Assembly: GCA_007133845.1 (NCBI GenBank) | Contig: SLLY01000035.1 | Coordinates: 1-7,070, forward strand | Length of the DNA: 7,070 nucleotides | From: Candidatus Woesearchaeota archaeon | GTDB taxonomy: Archaea; Nanobdellota; Nanobdellia; CSSed11-243R1 | Direction: 5' to 3' | In this document: one piece after another, positions 1-4,020 of the stretch | How the letters are laid out: every line of letters starts with the position of its first letter | Position numbering within the stretch: the stretch's first letter is position 1 | Program-made: the position numbers and the translations under genes | The notes under the pieces: generated by a model | The model's input: only the letters and a program-made list of their open reading frames with translations | What the model was told of the DNA's origin: nothing | Database searches by the model: none

Positions 1-101
1 CTAATTGTATCATATAAAATTATTTTTATATTTAAATCAATTGCACATAAACCTATTTTTATACCTGGGTCTACACCTACAATTAAACATTTATTTTTCA
101 T
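1..101 (-). CDS. RNase H-fold (DUF460/RuvC-like) protein, N-terminal fragment
   Basis: The first 33 codons of a minus-strand gene run off the left edge. It begins at an ATG at 101-99, and this start overlaps the last 11 bases of the ERCC4 nuclease gene, so the two are probably translationally coupled. The visible protein starts MKNKC and continues LIVGVDPGIKIGLCAID. A hydrophobic strand ending in Asp-Pro-Gly, followed by a Gly and a second strand, is the first catalytic beta-hairpin of RNase H-fold nucleases (RuvC, YqgF and the archaeal DUF460 family); the Asp would be the metal ligand. DUF460 proteins are archaeal and start this way, and they fit a place downstream of repair genes, so I prefer that family. 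RuvC-like resolvases or another member of the fold cannot be excluded from 33 residues. Nothing downstream of the first strands is visible. Confidence 0.6.
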   Translation of the reverse strand, partial: MKNKCLIVGVDPGIKIGLCAIDLNIKIILYDTI

Positions 102-753
102 ATTCCTCTTCAAGAATTTTTTTTATTCTTTTAATTGTTTTTGAACCTACATTCTTAACTTTTTTTTTTTCTTTTTTTTCAAAATTAATAAATTTTTTAA
201 TTGTTTTAAAATGTTTAAGTATGTTTTGAGCAGTTTGTCTGCCAACACCCGGAAAGCTAGACACCACATATTCTTTTATTTCTTTTTTGTTTAAGGGCTT
301 TCTTTCCCCTCTCAACTTAACTAATTTATTTTTTCCAATTTGCTCTCGTTCAGCAATCATATGAAGAAAAATTGCAGTCTCTTCTTCCCCACTAGATTCT
401 ATTATTGGTATTTTGTAATCTACTGAAAGCGAACAAATAGCACCTCTTATCGCATTAGGATGAATCTTTCTTTCAGTATATATGTCATCTATACCCTCAA
501 GAATTATTATAGGTTTTTCAAAATTAGAAACCATATTCTTAGATTGTTCAAACAATCGATTATCCATCAAAGATTGAAGAAAATCACTAACAGTTTTTTT
601 TTCAATGCAAACATCTTTCGAAAGTAAAAAATCTCCAACAGGAAGTCTTTTAGCTTCTATTTGTACCCCCATTTCATAAAGCTTTTTGACTACATTTGAA
701 CGCATTTCTCTCGAATCAACAATTATTTTTATTTTATTTTCCAAAATCTCCAA
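91..753 (-). CDS. hef: ERCC4/XPF-type structure-specific endonuclease (nuclease half of a split Hef)
   Basis: A 220-residue protein expected to cut branched DNA (forks, flaps) next to the junction. The nuclease domain spans about residues 8-135: strand IIVDSRE (10-16), Gly40-Asp41, then EKK-x3-Asp at 51-57, which is the GDxnERKx3D active site with Arg replaced by Lys, followed by a NRLFEQ segment. A tandem helix-hairpin-helix (HhH)2 DNA-binding and dimerisation domain follows, with hairpins PGVG (168-171) and VGSKT (202-206). The length equals the C-terminal third of euryarchaeal Hef. No ATG precedes Met17, and starting there would remove the conserved Asp13, so the start must be a non-ATG codon: TTG at 753 or TTG at 744. 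AGGAG lies at 760-756, too close for the first (2 nt) and about 11 nt from the second. The 5' end overlaps the helicase gene by 20 nt. XPF family members act as dimers; PCNA dependence is known for crenarchaeal XPF. Confidence 0.92.
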   Translation of the reverse strand: MEILENKIKIIVDSREMRSNVVKKLYEMGVQIEAKRLPVGDFLLSKDVCIEKKTVSDFLQSLMDNRLFEQSKNMVSNFEKPIIILEGIDDIYTERKIHPNAIRGAICSLSVDYKIPIIESSGEEETAIFLHMIAEREQIGKNKLVKLRGERKPLNKKEIKEYVVSSFPGVGRQTAQNILKHFKTIKKFINFEKKEKKKVKNVGSKTIKRIKKILEEEYEK

Positions 754-2242
754 GTCTCCTTTGTGGATTATTAATACGTTTTTTTATTTCTTTTAATGCA
801 TTATTCATTTTTCTTTCTTTATGAAATGACACCCAATAATATTTTTCATCTATAGTATCTTTGGTTATTAACAATACGACTTCTCCTGGAGAACGTCTAG
901 CTGTTCTTCCACGTCTTTGAATAGTTCTTAATGCACTAGGTATAGGTTCAAAAAATATAACTTTTTTAACTTCAGGTATGTCTAATCCTTCTTCTCCAAT
1001 ACTACTACTTACTAACACATTGTAATTACCCCTTTTAAATTTTTCAAGAGTTTTTATCTGCTCTTTTTGACTCATACCCTTTCTTTGTCCTATAAATTTT
1101 ATAGGAATTATTTTTGAATGTTTTTCTAAACTATTTATTATATTATTTACTGTGTTTCTATAATTTGTGAAAACAATTGTTTTGGAATTTTCATCTATCA
1201 GCTCAGGAAGTTTTTCAAATTTAGGATGCTCAATCCCATTAGCTTCTAGTTCGAATGTTTTTTTCATAGCCTGTCTGAAATTTGAATCATTAAGAAGTCC
1301 TTTGGTTGCTTTTACTTTGTAATATTGTCCTTTAAGTTTTTCAAAAAATTTTGAAAGTGTTTTTATCCCTTGTGTTTGCAGAAGTTCTAAACAATGAAGT
1401 ATTTTTATACAAGCTGCTATTTCTGAAACATATTTCAATAAATTAAAATCTCCATTTTGTCTTGCTCTCGAAGCCGTTTCTGATTGCAACTTTAATAAAT
1501 CCCCCTTCCTGATTTTTTGAATATCGCTGGTATTTGTTATGCCTTCATTTTTTAAAATCTCTAGTCTTTTTTTCAAAGAAATTTCAAAAAGCTCCTTTAA
1601 TTCTTTAAGGTTTTCAGGAAAGTCAATAAAAATTTTTTTTATGTCTCTTTTTTCGACATAGGGAGATACATCAGGAGAATTTTCATGTCGAATTTCAACA
1701 GCATTTATGTATAGATTTTTTCTAATATTATCTATGTACTCTCTGTTACTTCCTGGACTTGCAGTTAATGCTAAAATTTTAGATTTTTCTTTTTTTATGT
1801 AATCTTTCGCGAGAAAAACATAGTCATAATCTCCGACAGCTCTATGTGCCTCATCGAACACCATTAACGAAACATTTTCTATTTTTATTCTACCATTTAT
1901 TAAATCATTAGCTATCGTTTGTGGTGTAGCGAATATAATATCAGAAATATCCCAAACTTTCTTTCGTTCATCAGGATTAATTGCTCCTGTTAATATTGCT
2001 AATTTTTTTTCAGAATTCAAATTTTTCGAAAAAGTTGAATGGTGTTGTTTACAAAGAGGTTTTGTTGGTGCAAGAAAAAGAATTTTTGAACCATCAAATT
2101 TTTTTAAACGATGCACCGCCAACATCAACGCAATCAATGTTTTACCTAATCCCGTAGGAATTATTACTAATGCATTCTTTTTAGTAGTTGTGTGAAATAT
2201 TTTTTCCTGATACAATCTAGGTTTCAAATTTTTAATTTCCAT
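734..2242 (-). CDS. hef: Hef/FANCM/Mph1-type superfamily 2 DNA helicase (helicase half of a split Hef)
   Basis: A 502-residue ATP-dependent helicase/translocase for stalled replication forks and branched DNA. Motifs in order: Q-motif region PRLYQ (8-12), Walker A TGLGKT (30-35), DEAH (130-133), TAS (160-162), the Hef-type insertion (about 166-335, including QTQGIKTL), VFTNYR (357-362), GQRKGMSQKEQ (385-395, close to the Hef/FANCM signature), SIGEEGLDIPE (about 414-424), and QRRGRTAR (442-449). The insertion between the two RecA-like lobes separates Hef/FANCM from ordinary DEAH helicases. The protein stops just after the helicase core, at the point where fused Hef continues into its ERCC4 nuclease, and the nuclease is the next gene in a different frame. 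The C-terminus, QRRLGDFGK (494-502), resembles a PCNA-interacting peptide. The ATG at 2242 is one base after the Nudix stop codon, with no clear Shine-Dalgarno, so translation probably reinitiates there. Confidence 0.95.
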   Translation of the reverse strand: MEIKNLKPRLYQEKIFHTTTKKNALVIIPTGLGKTLIALMLAVHRLKKFDGSKILFLAPTKPLCKQHHSTFSKNLNSEKKLAILTGAINPDERKKVWDISDIIFATPQTIANDLINGRIKIENVSLMVFDEAHRAVGDYDYVFLAKDYIKKEKSKILALTASPGSNREYIDNIRKNLYINAVEIRHENSPDVSPYVEKRDIKKIFIDFPENLKELKELFEISLKKRLEILKNEGITNTSDIQKIRKGDLLKLQSETASRARQNGDFNLLKYVSEIAACIKILHCLELLQTQGIKTLSKFFEKLKGQYYKVKATKGLLNDSNFRQAMKKTFELEANGIEHPKFEKLPELIDENSKTIVFTNYRNTVNNIINSLEKHSKIIPIKFIGQRKGMSQKEQIKTLEKFKRGNYNVLVSSSIGEEGLDIPEVKKVIFFEPIPSALRTIQRRGRTARRSPGEVVLLITKDTIDEKYYWVSFHKERKMNNALKEIKKRINNPQRRLGDFGK

Positions 2243-2243
2243 T

Positions 2244-2714
2244 TTAAAATTCTTTTACATTCACATTAATAATAGTTTCATTGTCTTTTCCAAATATAAA
2301 TTCACCTTTCAAATTTTTACCATTTAAAATTTTAGGCAACCAATACACATCATCATTCCACATTTTTTCAAAAGGTATATCCTTGAAATCAAACCACTCA
2401 GGTTTCATCTCTTCAGTTTCAATAGGTTTTCCTTCCCAACTCTCTGCAACAAAAATATGAACTTTTTGATTCCAACCAATCTCATACGGAAAAAGAAATA
2501 TTAAATCCCCCTTTTTTTCAAAATTTTTAGGATGAACTCTAACTACAGTTTCTTCAAACAATTCTCTTATTGCAGCCTGTTTAATATCCTCATTATCTTT
2601 AACTTTTCCACCGAAACCATTGTATTTATTTTTACCAAATCCTCGTTTTTTCATTCCTAAAAGAATTTTCTTATTTTTTTTATCTATTAGAAAACAAAGT
2701 GTAGCATTTTTCAT
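2244..2714 (-). CDS. MTH1-like Nudix hydrolase, probable 8-oxo-dGTP diphosphatase
   Basis: A 156-residue Nudix protein predicted to hydrolyse oxidised purine nucleotides to monophosphates, clearing them before DNA synthesis. It resembles MTH1/NUDT1 over its whole length, not only in the Nudix box. LLGMKKRGFG and YNGFGGKV (residues 18-38) hold the counterparts of human Lys23, Phe27 and Asn33. The Nudix box runs Gly36, Glu42, Arg50-Glu51-Leu52 and Glu54-Glu55. MWNDDVYWLP (118-127) matches the MTH1 segment with Trp117, Asp119 and Asp120, which recognises the base. One departure: the Nudix-box Gly after EEx is Val57. The start is set at ATG 2714 because GTGAT at 2723-2719 is a well-spaced ribosome binding site; GTG 2723 and ATG 2720 lie inside that site. 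The gene begins 13 nt after tRNA-Leu and ends one base before the helicase. Substrate is inferred from similarity to MTH1; 2-OH-dATP or another nucleotide is possible. Confidence 0.9.
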   Translation of the reverse strand: MKNATLCFLIDKKNKKILLGMKKRGFGKNKYNGFGGKVKDNEDIKQAAIRELFEETVVRVHPKNFEKKGDLIFLFPYEIGWNQKVHIFVAESWEGKPIETEEMKPEWFDFKDIPFEKMWNDDVYWLPKILNGKNLKGEFIFGKDNETIINVNVKEF

Positions 2715-2718
2715 AAAC

Positions 2719-2723
2719 ATCAC
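2719..2723 (-). promoter_or_regulatory. Ribosome binding site of the Nudix gene (GTGAT)
   Basis: GTGAT is complementary to the AUCAC near the 3' end of archaeal 16S rRNA. It lies 4 nt upstream of ATG 2714, the same spacing as at the two other leading genes of this strand. It decides the start: the GTG and ATG codons at 2723 and 2720 are part of the site itself. Only 4 nt separate it from the discriminator base of tRNA-Leu. Confidence 0.7.
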
Positions 2724-2727
2724 AAAA

Positions 2728-2842
2728 TGCGGGAGACAGGGTTCGAACCTGCGTAGGGACTAACCCACTAGGTCTTGAGCCTAGCCCGTTAAGTCTTCCA
2801 AAAGCAAAAGCTTCAGGGAATTGACCACTCCGGCACTCCCGC
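2728..2842 (-). tRNA. tRNA-Leu (anticodon CAA) with a D-loop intron
   Basis: A class II tRNA decoding UUG. The acceptor stem is GCGGGAG/CTCCCGC, with discriminator A73 at 2728 and no encoded CCA. The anticodon stem CTAGG/CCTAG encloses loop CTCAAGA, with CAA at 2777-2775. The long variable arm pairs GGG with CCC, and the T arm is GCAGG-TTCGAAC-CCTGT. The D stem is CCG (2833-2831) with CGG (2788-2786), but the D loop is far too long. Removing 31 nt (2820-2790) leaves a normal Leu D loop ending GGTCAAA and an 84-nt tRNA including A73. The gene is much richer in G+C than its surroundings, as expected for a structural RNA. It is followed at once by the Nudix gene and preceded by a TATA-like box at suitable distance. 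Confidence 0.93.
2790..2820 (-). other. Non-canonical tRNA intron in the D loop of tRNA-Leu(CAA)
   Basis: A 31-nt insertion between the two As after GGTC and the A before CGG. The flanking exon GGUC (2826-2823) can pair with GACU (2795-2792) in the 3' part of the insert to make the 4-bp central helix of a splicing motif. Inside it, UUCC (2820-2817) pairs with GGAA (2799-2796), then AAGC with GCUU around a UUUU loop. The 5' bulge is AA (2822-2821). The 3' side (U2791, A2790, A2789) faces exon GAGU, making a bulge-helix-loop rather than a symmetric bulge-helix-bulge. Cutting after A2821 and before A2789 restores a standard D arm. The exact boundaries are predicted and could shift by one or two bases. 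Confidence 0.75.
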
Positions 2843-2866
2843 TTAAATTATTTATTCTAGTTATTT

Positions 2867-2875
2867 CTTTTTAAA
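2867..2875 (-). promoter_or_regulatory. Probable TATA box for tRNA-Leu and the downstream repair genes
   Basis: TTTAAAAAG is centred about 29 nt upstream of the tRNA-Leu 5' end (2842), in the 49-nt gap after the coiled-coil gene. This is the usual archaeal TATA distance for a start at or just before the tRNA. The region is so AT-rich that chance matches are common, and a neighbouring TTATAC (about 2883-2888) is an alternative. Confidence 0.4.
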
Positions 2876-2891
2876 CATTTTGTATAATCTA

Positions 2892-3278
2892 TTAAGAACT
2901 TTTTATTTTTCTTAGTTGATTTTTTATACGTTCGAATTCACGTTTCAATTCCATTAAAGTTTTAATCTCCTTTCCAACTTCTGGTTCATGTATTTCTTCT
3001 TTTTTCTTTGTTGGTTTTGGTGGAGCCACAACCTTTCTTTGTTTTATTTCTTTAAATTCTTTTTTTGGAATCATCTTTTCAAAACTATCGAAATCTTTTC
3101 TAATCTCATCTAATTTCTTTGAAAAATTTGTTTTTAATTTTTCCTTTTCATCACATATCTTCTGAACTTCTATCATCAATTGAGAATATACAGAAAGATT
3201 TTTAGCTAAATCGCTGAGAGTCATACTTAATAAATTTGCATTGTCCAAACGTACAAACGAAACTTCATTTTTTCCCAT
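2892..3278 (-). CDS. Small charged coiled-coil protein, function unknown
   Basis: A 128-residue soluble protein with no signal peptide or membrane segment and no enzymatic motif that I recognise. The N-terminus, VSFVRLDNANLL (6-17), is followed by a long helix (about 20-70) ending in MIPKKE. A basic, proline-containing linker comes next (VVAPPKPTKKK, 83-93), then a second charged helix (102-126) ending at a Ser-Ser tail. Heptad-like spacing of Leu/Ile/Met among Lys and Glu indicates coiled coils. Start: reading can extend upstream to 3341, but that would run through tRNA-Val. ATG 3278 has GTGAT at 3287-3283 with the same spacing as its neighbours, so it is chosen over ATG 3284. It lies 20 nt after tRNA-Val. 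Together with the protein at 3971-3405 it looks like a pair of interacting structural or cell-organisation proteins; that role is only an inference. Confidence 0.8.
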   Translation of the reverse strand: MGKNEVSFVRLDNANLLSMTLSDLAKNLSVYSQLMIEVQKICDEKEKLKTNFSKKLDEIRKDFDSFEKMIPKKEFKEIKQRKVVAPPKPTKKKEEIHEPEVGKEIKTLMELKREFERIKNQLRKIKSS

Positions 3279-3282
3279 TTTC

Positions 3283-3287
3283 ATCAC
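3283..3287 (-). promoter_or_regulatory. Ribosome binding site of the small coiled-coil gene (GTGAT)
   Basis: GTGAT lies 4 nt upstream of ATG 3278 and 11 nt after the tRNA-Val discriminator. A second, overlapping GTGAT copy sits 5 nt upstream (3292-3288) and could serve ATG 3284, which would add two residues; the closer copy favours 3278. Confidence 0.65.
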
Positions 3288-3298
3288 ATCACATTTAA

Positions 3299-3386
3299 TG
3301 GGCCCGGTGAGAGTCGAACTCACGAGCTCCTGCGTTCTCAAAAATTATTTGTGAGGCAGGTGTCATAGCCACTAGACCACGGGCCC
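3299..3386 (-). tRNA. tRNA-Val (anticodon CAC) with a canonical 37/38 intron
   Basis: This tRNA decodes GUG. The acceptor stem is GGGCCCG/CGGGCCC with discriminator A73 at 3299 and no encoded CCA. The D stem is GTC/GAC, the anticodon stem CCTGC/GCAGG, and the T arm GTGAG-TTCGACT-CTCAC. The anticodon CAC is at 3353-3351. The 22-nt anticodon loop becomes a normal 7-nt loop (CTCACAC) once 15 nt after position 37 are removed, giving a 73-nt tRNA including A73. No TATA box is visible in the 18-nt gap before it, so it is probably transcribed with the upstream gene that ends at 3405. Confidence 0.95.
3335..3349 (-). other. tRNA-Val intron (15 nt, position 37/38)
   Basis: CUCA (3355-3352) of the anticodon loop pairs with UGAG (3340-3337) in the intron to form the 4-bp central helix. 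A 3-nt bulge CA|A lies on the 5' side and AA|C on the 3' side, so cleavage inside each bulge excises 15 nt. The exon helix is the anticodon stem. The inner helix (AUAAUUUU) is weak, so the motif is slightly relaxed. Confidence 0.85.
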
Positions 3387-3404
3387 AGTGGTTTTTTATC
3401 TTAT

Positions 3405-3971
3405 TCAGTCCCCTGTTGAGGTAAATGTATCTTCAAGATAACTAACCAATTTTTCTATTTTGAGCAAAACATTTATTGCATCATTCATGGTTTCCTTTTC
3501 CTCTTTATTTTTTTCCTCAATTTTTGATAAGATTCTTTTAGTGGCATTTATTTTTTCATCTAAATCTCGCACTTTTGTCATTACATCCTTATATTTATCT
3601 ATTTTAATGAATATGTGAGGTTTATCTCTAACCCTTGGTAACGCCCCAAATTCTGATTGCATCCTACCCACATTTTCACCAAACTCTACATTACGTGGTT
3701 CTGGTCTTGGCGTAGGAAGAGGTTCGGGTGCTCTAAAAGGAGGTAATTGTGTTTCATGCGCTTGTGTCGGTGGCATAAGTTCCTCTGAGGATCTAAAACC
3801 TTCTCCAAAATTGAGTGGTTGTTGCATTCCTTCTCTTGGTTGTCTAAAATCTATTCTTTCTTCAGCAGGAAATTCTGGTGCATAATCCTCTTCATCATCA
3901 TCTAAAATCTCCGCTTTTTCTTCAAAAGGAAAGTCATCTTCATCTTCATCTTTTTTCTTAAAAAAACCCAT
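3405..3971 (-). CDS. Acidic, proline-rich protein with C-terminal coiled coil, function unknown
   Basis: A 188-residue protein in three parts. The very acidic start, MGFFKKKDEDEDDFPF to about residue 40, is rich in Asp and Glu. A low-complexity Pro/Glu/Gln linker (about 41-112, e.g. LPPFRAPEPLPTPRPEP) is probably disordered. An ordered C-terminus then opens with KPHIFIKIDKYKDV (117-130) and continues as a coiled coil to about 182. I recall similar '(F)(I/V)K(I/V)DKY' coiled-coil proteins as conserved hypotheticals in DPANN archaea, but no function is known to me. No signal peptide or transmembrane segment is present. ATG 3971 is chosen because GGTGAT sits 4 nt upstream; GTG 3980 and ATG 3977 fall inside that site. 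The gene is first in the minus-strand series, divergent from the large surface protein gene, and ends 18 nt before tRNA-Val. Bridging or cytoskeleton-like roles are only guesses. Confidence 0.82.
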   Translation of the reverse strand: MGFFKKKDEDEDDFPFEEKAEILDDDEEDYAPEFPAEERIDFRQPREGMQQPLNFGEGFRSSEELMPPTQAHETQLPPFRAPEPLPTPRPEPRNVEFGENVGRMQSEFGALPRVRDKPHIFIKIDKYKDVMTKVRDLDEKINATKRILSKIEEKNKEEKETMNDAINVLLKIEKLVSYLEDTFTSTGD

Positions 3972-3975
3972 AAAC

Positions 3976-3981
3976 ATCACC
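3976..3981 (-). promoter_or_regulatory. Ribosome binding site of the acidic coiled-coil gene (GGTGAT)
   Basis: GGTGAT pairs with AUCACC of the 16S 3' end and lies 4 nt before ATG 3971. The stretch GTGATGTTTATG covering site and start codon (3980-3969) is identical to that at the Nudix gene (2723-2712). Confidence 0.75.
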
Positions 3982-3989
3982 TTTTAAAA
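3982..3989 (+). promoter_or_regulatory. Probable TATA box for the large surface-protein gene
   Basis: TTTTAAAA centred 35 nt before ATG 4021 would place transcription start near 4010-4015, leaving a leader of only about 5-10 nt. No Shine-Dalgarno precedes the ATG (the sequence is a T run), consistent with leaderless or near-leaderless translation. AT-richness makes the box assignment uncertain. Confidence 0.4.
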
Positions 3990-4003
3990 CTAAATAATTC
4001 AAC

Positions 4004-4012
4004 TTTAATAAA
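4004..4012 (-). promoter_or_regulatory. Probable TATA box for the minus-strand series
   Basis: Read on the minus strand, TTTATTAAA is centred 37 nt before ATG 3971 and would give a start around 3980-3986, just ahead of or at the GGTGAT site. It interleaves with the plus-strand TATA candidate at 3982-3989 in the same 49-bp gap. Confidence 0.4.
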
Positions 4013-4020
4013 CTTTTTTA

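Noticed and set aside
158..181. Long T tracts as a transcription terminator
   Set aside because: They encode Lys-rich codons of the nuclease on the minus strand, where they are A runs; no plus-strand transcript is expected here.
5..229. Plus-strand open frame encoding a Leu/Phe-rich 74-residue peptide
   Set aside because: It is antisense to the nuclease gene and the RNase H-fold gene; its composition simply reflects complementing Lys/Asn-rich codons.
734..760. Programmed frameshift joining helicase and nuclease
   Set aside because: The A-rich overlap was considered, but the nuclease frame is +1 relative to the helicase, no classic slippery heptamer with following structure is evident, and ribosome-site-like sequences precede the TTG starts.
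2728..2842. tRNA-Leu as a pseudogene disrupted by an insertion
   Set aside because: All stems are intact and the insert can form a splicing motif that restores a normal D arm.
3279..3341. Longer N-terminus for the small coiled-coil protein, starting at 3341
   Set aside because: It would be read through the T arm, acceptor stem and intron of tRNA-Val; a good ribosome site supports ATG 3278 instead.
3387..3404. T-rich gap between the acidic coiled-coil gene and tRNA-Val as a terminator
   Set aside because: The T run is on the plus strand, while the genes here are transcribed on the minus strand, so it is not a U-tract terminator for them.
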